DNA of 64,000 nt from Styela clava (GCF_964204865.1 NC_135254.1:9739001-9803000), one strand, 5' to 3'; counted from the stretch's first letter, positions 10,773-23,000 are shown. The notes: generated by a model not told the origin, from the sequence alone. Made by a program: numbers and translations.

Positions 10773-13700
10773 ATGGATCCTGAAATCCATGTTAATAAAA
10801 ATTCGTCATTGGCTGATGAAGCCATCGATATATCTATAACAGGTGAGAAGCTTTTGAATTTTCGACGGCTTTGATATTGAAAATTATAACAAGACTCATT
10901 AAAGTTAAACTAATTTTCACAAAATTTCTCATATTGTGACAACAGTGTATTTTATTGGGATAGAATTTACCAATTTATCCTGGGGAAAAGGAAAGGCGAT
11001 AAGACAGCCTAACCATATGCCGAACCACAGCCTTTCGTCCTCTATTCAGAATAATGTCGTCAGTAGGTTCATAGTAAATGATGTGGCCTTTTAAAAATTA
11101 CGAGTGAGAGCATGGTAATCATCAAATTTACATACTATGACTGATCAATGTATTTTAGTAGACATTGAAAGTGTAATAAGTTTTGATGCCCCAAAGCTTT
11201 TCTAAATATAAAGATCTGTAAATTACCTCAGCTAACTATATCGTTGCTTTGCAATATATTTCCAATATACATTTACTTGGGAGCATTAGGCACTGTTTAT
11301 CAATCTTGGTAGTAATTAAATATGAGATGTAATTCCATATAGTATTATGGTAATTTATCATAATTTTAACCATGTTTTTTTGTTTGCATATAGGTCTGAA
11401 CAAATTTCAAAAAGTTTCTCTTCATGCCAGTTCCAAACTAGCCAATGGGGCTGTGTTTGAAAGCACATCACATTACATTGCGGATAATTTGGGTAAATAT
11501 CGCAAATAAAACATATCTCAATATTAGCATGAGTTTCCTAATGCTAGTATTTGGCAACCCAACCCATAAAGTCCCAATATCCAAAATGATAAGATTTTTG
11601 CTTTATATGTTGTACTCAAAATTTTGAGTTGCATTAAATAATTTTGTGACTGGTATTTTGAGTGATTTGTTATTTCCGAATAAATGTTCTTGTTGTCCTT
11701 GAAACGGTAACATTATCCCCTTGTTTTGTGGCGATTGACGTTAATGCTGATTTATATAAGACTGCTCTCCCACAATCCTTGTTTTGCTATCTTTTGATAA
11801 AACTGTAAATTGATAGTTCTGTCATTGTCAATTGTGTATCATAAATCATAATATAAATATACATTCCATATTAATTTCCTTTCCATTGTAATTTTTTTTA
11901 TGCCTGGTTGTTTTCACATTTACGGTTGACAATGTGCTTGGAACAAAAGTGTTTTTCATTTTAAATTCATGTTCTGGCATGTTGTACTTTGTTGAACCAC
12001 CAATTTAAATTGTCTTTCCAGGGTGTATCGACCTACGTTCACATAAATCATATGGAGGAACTTATGAAGGAATTTGGCCAATGGGTCCGATTAGTTTCAT
12101 GACACCATCATCTTTTAATAAGGTTAATTTAATAATAAAATATAAATTTGGTGTGCATTTAGGTTTGACATTATACAAATTCATTGTCTATTTTTACAGC
12201 GCAAGCACGAGAGGTTTTTAATCAAGGACCCGATGAAGCCTTTCACAATAAAATTGCAAGTCTTTGATTCTTTCATCCCAGAAATGGTTGAAAATACAAA
12301 CAAATATAAAAAGTTGACTGATTTTGACATCATAAGAACTTATGTCACTCCACAAGTTATTGAACAAGAAATTCATGAAGGCAAAATTAGGGGGACCCTA
12401 TACTTGCCAACCAAGAGTGGGAAATACCCTGGTAAGTTATGATAAAGGAATGAGATAAAAAAAATTTGTCTTTGACTTATACTCAGTTAAATAAATCGAA
12501 TCAGTACTGTATGGCTATTGCAGCATTCCTATTTTACTCATTACTATAAACACGCTTCATCACATATAGGCAGGGCTGTCATCGATATGAACCCAAAAAT
12601 AAGGACTTCAGGGGAATATAATAATAGAATAACAAAGAACGAAGTGTAATAAACAAAATTTTATTCATGCCACCCAGGATTTGCTATAGCAATTCTTTAT
12701 TCTTAGAAACTATATTTTCCATCTCCCTCTCAAGTTGTATTTTGGTTCAAGTTACACGAACTGATTTTGGTCGGTAGGTCGGTTGTTTTGTCATTGTGTC
12801 AATTAATTTGCTGTTATTATGTAATGAATGTGCGAAGCAATCAATGAGGTTGTAGAGTATCATTTCTATCAAATCAATCATTCAAATTGATCTAAGCACC
12901 TGGTATTATTAGAACCTCTAACCATAAAATGTGGACAAAAATAAGAACACATGTTTAAATGAGGACCTTTCTTAGAAATAAGGACAAAAATATTTTCTAA
13001 GATAAAACCTTCAAAATAAAGACAAATCTTAGAAATAAGGATATCATGGCAGCCCTGCACATCGTCTCATAAAGTCTGGAAAAATTTAAATACTGGGCTG
13101 GGATTCACTATAGTTTTGTAACCTATGTATCATTGGATGGTTGTGAAGTGTGAAACATCTCACACAATAATTATTTCGCTGAAGATAAGTAATACCGTAT
13201 ATACTCGCAGATGGGTCGCAATTTTTCCTTATATTTAAAAAAAAAATATAGGTGCGACCAATCCGCTCAACATAACAAATTTATGTGTGTATATGTTTTT
13301 GTCATTTCTCAAACAGGGTTAGGGGTCTGAATGTATTGGCAGAATGATATACAGGTTTGTAGCGCGCTGGTTATTCATGAAAATCATAAGGTCTGCGTTT
13401 GCGTACATGCACTTATTATTGCTCACAGGTGTCAATAAACATATAGGGAAAGGGCGAGTATATACGGTAATCAATGAGTGTTCTTATGAACCAATTATTT
13501 TTTTCCATGTTTTGCTTATGCTAAATGTTGGTACTATTAGGTTATTGCCCCACCACTTTTCTGAACTGTTTTCTTGGGTTAGGTTTCTCTGTTTATGTTA
13601 CTAATCCCAACCTAACGATCGATAAACAGAATTAATGAATTTGGAATAGAAGAATGGTACCCAAATCTCACATAGCCTACATGTTTACTTTTTCTCGTTC

Positions 13701-14502
13701 AGGTGTGATAAGTATGAGTGGTGGATATCCTGGAGCTATGAAACACAAAGCGGCAATATTAGCGTCACATGGATTTGTTGCTTTAGCTTTAAGATATTTC
13801 GGTACCGATGATTTGCCTCCGTCTGTGGAAGGCATTGATTTGGCCTATTTTATTGAAGATGCAAGGTTTTTAAAGAATCATCCAAATGTCCAAGGCAAAA
13901 ATGGTGTTGGCATTATCGCAAATTGTGCTGGAGCTATCTTTGCCCTGGCTGCTGCAACATGTGCCCCAGATGGACTATTCGGCTGTGTTGTTGCAATAAG
14001 TGGTTGGTTTTTCTCATTTACAAATTTTGAATATGGAGGCAAGAAATGGAAATCAATGCTATCATTCAAAACTTTCAAACCTGGACCGGAGGGCACATAT
14101 ATATATGATTTTGATAAAAACGTAAACCCCTCTATGCTGTCCAAACTTAGTTTACCAGATGATAGTCATTTTGCTTTCTACAAACGACTCCACACTGCAT
14201 ATATGTTTGTTCATGGTGGTGAGGATGCTGATTTGAATAACAATTCTCTAAAAATTGAGAGCGTTACCAGAGATTTTCTCAAATCTTACAACCATCCAAA
14301 TTATCAATTCTTATTTCATCCTAAGGCTGGGCATTTGATCGAGCATGCATATTTCCCTTTTGCACGAATAGTATGGACATTGAAATTACCACGTTTCTTT
14401 GGAGGACAACAGCCTTATCATAGCATCGCACAAGAGGATTCTTGGCCGAAGATTTTGAAATTTGTGCAAACCAATCTGATGAAGAATTGCCATAAGTTAT
14501 GA
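10773..14502 (+). CDS. BAAT-like: BAAT/acyl-CoA thioesterase-family acyltransferase, gene A
   Basis: Five exons join in frame: 10773-10842, 11394-11492, 12022-12122, 12200-12431, 13703-14502, giving 433 residues (human BAAT and ACOT members are about 420). All introns are GT-AG. Exons 1-4 give the N-terminal Ig-like domain (ending ...GTLYLPTKSGKYPG); exon 5 gives the alpha/beta-hydrolase domain. The nucleophile elbow is GIIANCAGA with Cys242. The acid is probably Asp342 (HGGED) and the base His378 (AGHLIEHAYFP). Cysteine is the bile acid-CoA:amino acid N-acyltransferase type; thioesterase relatives use serine. Expected reaction: transfer of an acyl group from CoA to an amino acid, or hydrolysis of acyl-CoA. 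The C-terminus -HKL resembles a peroxisomal PTS1 signal but is not canonical. Intron 4 carries two MITE-like elements and intron 1 a SINE-like repeat. Exact substrate is unknown. Confidence 0.9.
10960..11065 (-). repeat. SINE-like dispersed repeat, copy in intron 1 of gene A
   Basis: On the - strand this reads CTGTGGTTCGGCATATGG followed by TTAGGC and a CTTTCC...CCCAGGATAAAT tail. The same block, in the same internal order, occurs at about 15625-15745, 16255-16370 and, on +, 47090-47310. A more diverged copy is at 21990-22260. Boundaries are approximate. Confidence 0.5.
12571..13057. mobile_element. MITE-like element in intron 4 of gene A
   Basis: The left end is CAGGGCTGTCATCGATAT and the reverse complement of the right end is CAGGGCTGCCATGATAT, giving inverted termini of about 17 bases. 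The interior contains several ATAAGGAC-like subrepeats. The target duplication is not clear. The same element occupies the equivalent intron position in gene B (17839-18332) and is absent from the relic intron at about 15930-16200. Confidence 0.7.
13194..13468. mobile_element. MITE with ACCGTATATACTCGC termini, intron 4 of gene A
   Basis: The left end ACCGTATATACTCGC is matched by GCGAGTATATACGGT at the right end, a perfect 15-base inverted repeat. The flanks share AAT; comparison with the empty relic intron (AAGTAATGATCAG at about 16197) supports a short target duplication. The class is not certain. A matching copy lies at 18469-18746 in gene B. A short open frame crossing it (13344-13604) is fortuitous. 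Confidence 0.75.
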
Positions 14503-14856
14503 TACTCTACCATATATTTAGAGCAGAATGACATTTATGTATATTGCATTAGTTATTTGTATTATTGTATATCATAACTGTATTATTTCTGATTATTATT
14601 ATAACTGTAATCGAAGCTATTTAAACTCACTATGTGTTGATTTTTGTTTATGCAGCATTATCAAGCAAATTTTCACAAATATTATGTGCTACCTCTAAAA
14701 TATTAGCTAACCATCATATATTACATTATTCTCTCAGGTTATATCTTTAAAAATACTAACTACTTTTCATATATTACATTACTCCTCTCTTAAATTATAT
14801 TGCTTTAACTTAACTGAATATGAGTCAGCACTCAACTAGTTTCACTTTACTACATA

Positions 14857-14936
14857 ATGTCTGATAAGATGCCTAGAATATGTGTAAATAAAGAATCGGT
14901 CACTTGCTGATGAACATATTGTAATTTCAATAGCAG
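14857..14936 (+). pseudogene. Dead first exon of a C-type BAAT-like gene
   Basis: It matches exon 1 of gene C (20029-20107) from ATGTCTGATAAG onward. An insertion near 14892-14895 shifts the frame, an in-frame TGA appears near 14908, and the donor GT is changed to CT (AAGGTATT in gene C, CAGCTATT here). No matching exons 2-5 follow before gene B, so this is the remnant of a deleted gene. Confidence 0.85.
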
Positions 14937-15156
14937 CTATTGACAAGTGTTTGTTTTCCTATTATTGTTAACTAAGTTTAATGAATATATAATTTAAAAA
15001 GTTTATGGGTATGAAACAGGAACCTACGCAAAAATTGATACTTCCATAGTGTGTGCACCAGGTTAGGCCATAATTTTGTTCAGGTTTTCCTTGTTTTAGT
15101 TCTATTACTAGTTCGGGAACTGTCTGTGCTGCCCAACCCTAGTTTTATTTATTTTA

Positions 15157-15268
15157 AAAATTCTGCATCGTTTTCATCATGTTTTCAAAAAACAATTTCT
15201 GCAATATGTGTATTCTTCCACTGATAATAGGTTTTTAAAATATAGAAAAATATTGAAGCTCTTTATAT
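15157..15268 (-). other. Micro-inversion upstream of gene B relative to gene A
   Basis: The reverse complement of this segment reads ATAAAGAGCTTCAATATTT... CTATTATCAGTGGA... GAAATTGTTTTTT... GATGCAGA, collinear with the + strand at 10531-10642 upstream of gene A. The sequence on both sides (TGCCCAACCCTAG before; AATTATTTT-ATCC-AAGAAGTTAT after) is in the same orientation in both genes. Confidence 0.8.
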
Positions 15269-15411
15269 CTTTTAATAATTATTTTTATCCTAAGAAGTTA
15301 TACTGTAACAATTTAATTATCCATATTTTTATCTTCAGGCTAATTTTTAGAATTAAATAGCGATCAAAACTGTTGAATTTAAATCTTCTAAATAGCATTT
15401 AAATAGTTATT

Positions 15412-18400
15412 ATGGATGCTGAAATTCATGTTCATAAAAATCCTTCATTGGCTGATGAAGCCATCGATATATCTATAACAGGTGAGAAGTTTTTAAATTT
15501 TGATATTGATATTGACATATCGGCTTTGATATTGAAATTATAACAAGACTCATTAAAGTTAAACTACTTTTCACAAAATTTTCCATATTATGACAACAAG
15601 GTATTTTATTAGGATAGGATTTACATATTTATCCTGGGGGAGAGGAAAGGCGATAATAAGACAGCCTACCTAACCATATGGCGAACCACAGCCTCTCGTC
15701 CTCTATTCAGAATAATGTCATCAGTAGGTTCATAGTAAATGAAGTGGCCTTTCATAAATTACAAAATTTAAAAAATGGTTGAAAATACGAAGCAATATAC
15801 AAAGTTGACTGAATTTGACATCATAAGAACCTATGTCACTCCACAAGTTATTGAACAAGAAATTAATGAAGGGCAAATTAGGGGGACCCTATACTTGCCT
15901 ACCAAGAGCGGGGAAATATCCTGGTAAATTATGATAAAGAAATCGGAATATAAACTTTTGTCTTTGAAGTGTACTCAGTTGAAGTAAATCAAATCAGTAC
16001 TGCATGGCTATTGCGGCATATCCTGTTCTATTCATTACTATAAACAAACTTCATCACATATACATCTTCTTGTGAAGTCTGGAAAATTCGAATGTTGGGC
16101 TGGGAATTCGGATCTACCATAATTTTGTAACCTATGTATCATTGGATGTTTGAGGAGTGTGAAACACCTCACAAAAAATTATTCCGATGAAGATAAGTAA
16201 TGATCAGTGTGTGCTCTCAAGAACTAATTTGTTTTTTCATGTTTTGCTTATGTCAATTTTGGAAAGTCGATAAGACAGCCTAACCATATGCCGAACCACA
16301 CCCTCTCGTCCTCTATTCAGAATAATGTCGTCAGTAGGTTCATAGTAAATGATGTGGCCTTTCATAAATTATGAGTGAAAGCATGGCAATCATCAAATTT
16401 ACATACTATGGCTGACCAATGCCTTTTAGTAGACATTAAGGTGTAATAAGTTTTGATGCCCCAAAGCTTTTCTAAATATAAAGATCTGGAAATTACCTCA
16501 GCTAACTAACTATATCGGTGCTTTGCAATATATTTCCAATATACATTTACTTGGGAGCTTTAGACACTGTTTATCAATCTAGGTAGTAATTAAATATCAG
16601 ATGTTATTTTATATAGTATTATGGTAATTTTGATCATAATTTTAACCATGTTTTTTTGTTTGCATATAGGTTTGAACAAATTTCAAAAAGTTTCTCTTCA
16701 TGCCAGTTCAAAACTAGCCAATGGGGCTGTGTTTGAAAGCACATCACATTACATTGCAGATAATTTGGGTGAATATATAACATATCTCAATATTAGCATG
16801 AGTTTCCTAATGCTAGTGTTTGACAACCCAACCCATAAAGTCCCAATATCCAAAATGAAAAGATTTTTGCTTTATATGTTGTACTCAAAATTTTGAGTTG
16901 CATTAAATAATTTTGTGACTGGTATTTTGAGTGATTTGTTATTTCCGAATAAATGTTCTTGTTGTCCTTGAAACGGTAATATTATCCCCTTGTTTTGTGG
17001 CGATTGACGTTAATGCTGATTTTTATAAGACTGCTCTCCCACAATCCTTGTTTTGCTATCTTTTGATAAAACTGTAAGTTGATAGTTCTGTCATTGTCAA
17101 TTGTGTATCATAAATTATAATATAAATATACATTCCATATTAATTTCCTTTCCATTGTAATTTTTTTATGCCTGGTTGTTTTCACATTTACAGTTGACAA
17201 TGTGCTTGGAACAAAAGTGTTTTTCATTTTAAATTCATGTCCTGGCATGTTGTACTTTGTTGAACCACCAATTTAAATTGTCTTTTCAGGGTGTATCGAC
17301 CTACGTTCACATAAATCATATGGAGGAACTTATGAAGGAATTTGGCCAATGGGTCCGATTAGTTTCATGACACCGTCATCTTTTAATAAGGTTAATTTAA
17401 TAAAAAAATATAAATTTGGTGTGCATTTAGGTTTGACATTATACAAATTCATTGTCTATTTTTACAGCGCAAGCACGAGAGGTTTTTAATCAAGGACCCG
17501 ATGAAGCCTTTCACAATAAAATTGCAAGTCTTTGATTCTTTCATCCCAGAAATGGTTGAAAATACGAACAAATATAAAAAGTTGACTGATTTTGACATCA
17601 TAAGAACTTATGTCACTCCACAAGTTATTGAACAAGAAATTCATGAAGGCAAAATTAGGGGGACCCTATACTTGCCAACCAAGAGTGGGAAATACCCTGG
17701 TAAGTTATGGTAAAGAAATGAGATAAAAAAAATTTGTCTTTGACATATACTCAGTTAAATAAATCGAATCAGTACTGTATGGCTATTGCAGCATTCCTAT
17801 TTTACTCATTACTATAAACACGCTTCATCACATATAGGCAGGGCTGTCATCGATATGAACCAAAAAATAAGGACTTCAGGGGAATATAATAATAGAATAA
17901 CAAAGAACGAAGTGTAATAAACAAAATTTTATTCATGCCACCCCCATGACTCCCAGGATTTGCTATAGCAATTCTTTATTCTTAGAAACTATCTTTTCCA
18001 TCTCCCTCTTAAGTTGTATTTTGATTCAAGTTACACGAACTGATTTTGGCCGGTAGGCTATTGTTTTGTCATTGTGTCAATTAATTTGCTGTTATTATGT
18101 AATGAATGTGCGAAGCAATCAATGAGGTTGTAGAATATCATTTCTATCAAATCAATCATTCAAATTGACCTAAGCACCTGGTATTAGAACCTCTAACCAT
18201 AAAATGTGGACAAAAATAAGAACACATGTTAAAATAAGGACGTTTCTTAGAAATAAGGACAAAAATATTTTCTAAGACAAAACCTTAAAAATAAAGACAA
18301 ATCTTAGAAATAAGGATATCATGGCAGCCCTGCACATCGTCTCATAAAGTCTGGAAAAATTTGAATACTGGGCTGGGATTCACTATAGTTTTGTAACCTA

Positions 18401-19769
18401 TGTATCATTGGATGGTTGTGAAGTGTGAAACATCTCACACAATAATTATTTCGCTGAAGATAAGTAATACCGTATATACTCGCAGATGGGTCGCAATTTT
18501 TTCCTTATATTTAAAAAAAAAATATAGGTGCAACCAATCCGCTCAACATAACAAATTTATGTGTGTTTTTATTTTTTTGTCATTTCTCAAACAGGGTTAG
18601 GGGTCTGAATGTATTGGCAGAATGATATACAGGTCTGTAGCGCGCTGGTTATTCATGAAAATCATAAGGTCTGCGTTTGCGTACATGCACTTATTATTGC
18701 TCACAGGTGTCAATAAACATATAGGGAAAGGGCGAGTATATACGGTAATCAATGACAATATTTTTTTCCATGTTTTGCTTATGCCAAATGTTGGTACTAT
18801 TAGGTTATTGCCCCACCACTTTTCTGAACTGTTTTCTTGGGTTAGGTTTCTCTGTTTATCTTACTAATCCCAACCTAACGATCGATAAACAGAATTAATA
18901 AATTTTGAATAGAAGAATGGTACCCAAATCTCACATAGCCTACATGTTTACTTTTTTTTCGTTCAGGTGTGATAAGTATGAGTGGTGGATATCCTGGAGC
19001 TATGAAACACAAAGCGGCAATATTAGCGTCACATGGATTTGTTGCTTTAGCGTTGAGATTTTTTGGCACAGATGATTTGCCCTCGACTGTGGAAGGCATT
19101 GATTTGGCCTATTTTATTGATGCTGCAAGGTTTTTAAAGAATCATCCAAATGTCCAAGGAAGAAATGGTGTTGGCATTATCGCAAATTGTGCTGGAGCTG
19201 TCTTTGCCTTTGCTGCTGCAACATGCGCCCCAGATGGACTATTCGGCTGTGTTGTTGCAATAAGTGGTTGGTTTTTCTCATTTACAAATTTTGAATATGA
19301 TGGCAAGAAATGGAAATCAATGCTATCATTTGAAAATTTCAAACCTGGACCGGAGGGCACATATATATATGATATTGATAAAAACCAAAACAACCCCTCT
19401 ATGCTGTCCAGACTTACTTTACCAGATGATAGTCATTTTGCTTTCTACAAACGACTACACACTGCATATATGTTTGTTCATGGTGGTGAGGATGCTGATT
19501 TGAATAACAATTCTCTGAAAATTGAGAGCGTTGCCAGAGATTTTCTCAAATCTTACAACCATCCAAATTATCAATTTGTATTTTATCCTAAGGCTGGGCA
19601 CTTGATTGAGCATGCATATTTCCCTTTTGCACGAATAGCATGGACATTGAAATTACCACGTTTCTTTGGAGGACAACAGCCTTATCATAGCATCGCACAA
19701 GAGGATTCTTGGCCGAAGATTTTGAAATTTGTGCAAACCAATCTGATGAAGAATTGCCATAAGTTATGA
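15412..19769 (+). CDS. BAAT-like: BAAT/acyl-CoA thioesterase-family acyltransferase, gene B
   Basis: Exons 15412-15481, 16670-16768, 17290-17390, 17468-17699 and 18967-19769 join in frame to 434 residues. Splice phases match gene A and all introns are GT-AG. The protein is very close to gene A; exon 4 gives the same peptide. The hydrolase domain keeps Cys242 (ANCAGA), Asp343 (HGGED) and His379 (AGHLIEHAYFP), and the C-terminus is again -HKL. It is one residue longer because of DKNQNNP where A has DKNVNP. Intron 1 is a mosaic: gene A-type intron 1, then a truncated exon 4 and intron 4 of another copy, then intron 1 again. Exon 1 therefore seems to come from a different ancestral copy than exons 2-5. 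Whether the long intron is spliced correctly needs transcript data. Expected role is as for gene A. Confidence 0.87.
15625..15745 (-). repeat. SINE-like dispersed repeat, first copy in intron 1 of gene B
   Basis: Counterpart of the copy at 10960-11065, in the same orientation. The reverse complement contains GTGGTTCGCCATATGGTTAGG and the CTTTCC...CCAGGATAAAT tail. It was inherited with the duplicated intron, not newly inserted. Confidence 0.5.
15773..15923 (+). pseudogene. Relic 3' part of BAAT-like exon 4 inside intron 1 of gene B
   Basis: It matches bases 12279-12431 of gene A (coding MVENT...KLT-FDIIRTYVTPQVIEQEI) up to a donor GTAAAT. The 5' part of the exon and its acceptor are missing, and an extra G (GCGGGGAAATATCC against GTGGGAAATACCC) breaks the frame. 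About 300 bases of matching intron 4 follow without the two MITEs, and then intron 1 sequence resumes at about 16260. Confidence 0.9.
16255..16370 (-). repeat. SINE-like dispersed repeat, second copy in intron 1 of gene B
   Basis: Resumes the intron 1 repeat at AAGTCGATAAGACAGCC, close to the copy at 10960-11065. Its left part (the GATAAAT tail) is cut off at the recombination joint, which helps place the breakpoint. Confidence 0.5.
17839..18332. mobile_element. MITE-like element in intron 4 of gene B
   Basis: Ortholog-by-duplication of the element at 12571-13057 in gene A, with the same CAGGGCTG termini and the same insertion point (after CATATAGG). A small insertion (about 17940-17950) distinguishes it. 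Confidence 0.7.
18469..18746. mobile_element. MITE with ACCGTATATACTCGC termini, intron 4 of gene B
   Basis: Same 15-base perfect inverted termini and same position as 13194-13468 in gene A, so the insertion predates the A/B duplication. Confidence 0.75.
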
Positions 19770-20028
19770 TACTCTAGCATATATTTAGAGCAGAATGACA
19801 TTTATGTATATTGCAATCTGTGTCAAATGACTGTATTATTTCTGTTTATTATTTGAACTAGTGATCAAATCTTTCTAAATACATAATGTAGTTACTTATG
19901 CAGTATTATCAAGCTATTTTTCACAACAAAATAATAATTACCTATCATATATTACTCTCTTAGCTTATATATTGCTTTCACTTGACTGAATATGAGTCAG
20001 CATTCAACTGCTTTCACTTTACCACATA

Positions 20029-23000
20029 ATGTCTGATAAGAAGCCTAGAATATGTGTCAATAAAGATCTGTCACTTGCTGATCAACATATTGCAATTTCA
20101 ATAGAAGGTATTGACAAGTGTTTATATTCCTATTATTGTTCACTAAGTTTAAAGAATATATAATTTAAGGAACCTACGCGATAATCGATATTCCCATTGT
20201 GTGTGCACCAGGTTAGGCCATAATTTTATTCAGATTTTCCTTATTTTAGTTCTATTACGAGTTCGGGGACTGTCTGTGTTAGCCAAGTGTAAAATCCCCT
20301 GACTATAAGTTTCAGTCTCTTTACACAACTTGATGTGAAATAGGCGAACAAAATTAGTTACCATCCATATGGATACACATACTACTGGAGCACCCAATAT
20401 TACCCTTACATGTTCATAAGGATTTTGCTGTCTCTTTGAGTCATCAATACAACAACGAATCTCCTCTTGGGGCATTTTCAATAATTTACTGATAAATAAA
20501 ATGAGTGCATATATATGTTGCACATATATGTTGTAAAATATTTTAGATTCAAAATAATCGTACTTATTTATCATCAATTATTTTCGCATAATAACTCCCA
20601 AATTTGGTACTCTTTCCCCGAATAATAAGTATCATTTTAATGCAGGACTGAATGCATTCCAGAGGGTGTCCCTGTATGCTAAAATAATCCTTCCAAACAA
20701 AGCAGCTTTCGAGAGCATATCAAATTATATAGCGGACAGTTCAGGTAAGATTGACAGCTCGACAAAACTCCAAATCTATATAAATAGGCATTTAATTACA
20801 AATTATTCAACGACCTTACAAATAATTCTTGTATTAGCCATTTTCAATTTCTCAACAATGTCTATGCAGCCATAGTATGGCAATTGAATTTGCTCTAGTC
20901 CAGGAGTGTGCAACATTTTTTGCCAGCGGGCCATATAACCAACTTCTGACATCTAGCTGGGCCATTCAAAAAATTCAATATCTTTCGGGTACACAATGAA
21001 TTAAACATTTCTCCCCACAAAAAGGCTATAGCATAGAAGACGAAAGACTTAAAACTATGGATTTTATTCGGTGTGTGCGCTTCTTTAAACATAAACTGCC
21101 AGGTTAGAATTTGATGCTTAGCGTGAAAATATCGGAGTGTTGACAAGGGCCACACATATTGTTTTGGCGGGTAGGGTTGTGGCCCGCGGGCCGCCTGTTG
21201 CACACCCCTGCTCTAGTCTATATCATAGATTCTCAAAGTGCTCCATAGGGAGCCCCAAGGCTCCGTGAGAGAAACCTGGGGACTCCGCGAGCTACTGATT
21301 GAAATACTAAATATTTCTTGAATACATCCCAGTCATTTTTATTTTACTCTGGAACATTAATCAGTTCGGTAAGTAACGAATGTGTTTTTATAAATTTATT
21401 GTGGGGCTCTGTAAATAATAGTCAGACCCTTCACTGGCTCCATAACACCAAAAGTTTGAGAGCCACCTCTCTATATCATGAATTGCTATATTTTAAATTT
21501 CAGGTCGTATCTGTCTGCAGTCGGATAAATCATGTGGTGGAACATACGAAGGAGTGTGGCCAATGGGGCCGCTAAGCTCAATGGTACCATCAAGCACTAA
21601 TGAGGTAAAATCCTATTTCTACATTTTTGAAAAATGGTATAATGGAATGAATTTTAATTTATCATCCTATATTTTAGCGAAAGTATGAGAGGTTTTTAAT
21701 CAAGGACCCAATGCAACCATTCACAGTACACCTACAAGTTTATGATACTTTCATATCAGAGGTAGACAGTGTTCCCCAAATGAAACACAAACTTTTAACT
21801 CAACATGACATTACCAGAACATATGCTGCACCTGGTGTCTCCGAAATAGAAATATGGGAGGGAAGAATCAGAGGAACGCTATACATTCCATGTGGAAGCG
21901 GAAAATTTCCAGGCAAGTGAATCCTGAGGGGTCTATCAGGATATTGCCTTCCAAATCTGAATTAGCTAACCAAGTATTCGATTATTCTGATTGAGCGTTA
22001 GATTACCAAGCACGAGTTCAGATGTTCAAAATCCTGTGGGGTATAATTATGTGCGAGAGACAATTGCTGGACTCCTCACCGCTGTAACCGCTTGTCGATC
22101 ACGGCTTACCCCACAATCGAGTCCATGCATCTGAGAAAAAAAATGACAAAACTAGTCCCATGGACAACTAACCGTACAAGAGGCAGCAGTACGCCGTATG
22201 ATTAACAGATCTAACCGACTACCCTATCCCTCGAGATAAATAAGGAAATTTTATCCACATACTTGTCCTTATACTTATCTTCAACCATGTCCTCCTCTAC
22301 TTATATAAATTTGAAGACCTCTTGCCCTTCAATATTAACTGATCAAAGTGTTAGTCCGAGATTGTTGTATTTAATTTTTTTTCACCAACTTCATTATGAT
22401 TCAATTCAATAAGGATTTTTTACTTATCTAGGTGTGATTAGTATGAGTGGTGGATATCCAGGTGCCATGAAACATAAAGCAGCACTTCTTGCTTCACGTG
22501 GATTTGTTGCATTGGCTTTAAAATTTTTTGGGGCTGATGATTTACCTGGAAACTTTCAACAACTAGACTTGGGATACTTCGTAGAAGCAGCAAAGTTTCT
22601 AAAAAATCATGAACGTGTTACTGCCAGTAATGGTGTTGGTATAATTGCGAACTGTTCTGGAGCCAGTTTGGCACTTGCAACTGCTAGTTGTGCTCCCCAT
22701 GGTCTCATAGGATGTGTCGTCGCAATAAGTGGTTGGATTCACTGCTTTGGACATTATTGGTATGAAGATCAAAAGTGGAGTCCATCTTCTTCAATGAAGA
22801 AAATAAAAATGACAATAGAAACAAATTCAGATGGTATTGTTGAATGGAGATATGACGTTGCCCCAATAATGTTCAAAGAAACACCAGAGGAAGGCAGCCA
22901 TTTTGCTTTTTATAAACGATTACATACAGCATATATGTTTGTCTATGGCGGAAAAGATGGATATTTTCCTGACACTCCAGAATTTGTGAAAATGAATAAA

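Larger units (their letters stand above)
14503..15411. other. Spacer between genes A and B, with remnants of a C-like gene
   Basis: Starts with the 3' flank of gene A. It then holds a dead first exon of a C-type gene (14857-14936) and sequence matching intron 1 of gene C (about 15020-15125 against 20165-20280, beginning AACCTACGC and containing ACCAGGTTAGGCC). From about 15128 it is the 5' flank of gene B. The join suggests a whole C-like gene was deleted here. Confidence 0.65.

Noticed and set aside
13344-13604. Open frame of 86 residues in intron 4 of gene A (and 18622-18867 in gene B)
   Set aside because: It crosses the right end of the ACCGTATATACTCGC MITE, has no family similarity, and exists in both genes only because the intron was duplicated.
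16621-16896. Open frame covering exon 2 of gene B as one 91-residue protein
   Set aside because: Only 16670-16768 is coding; the rest is intron read-through. The paralogous phases and GT-AG sites fix the exon limits.
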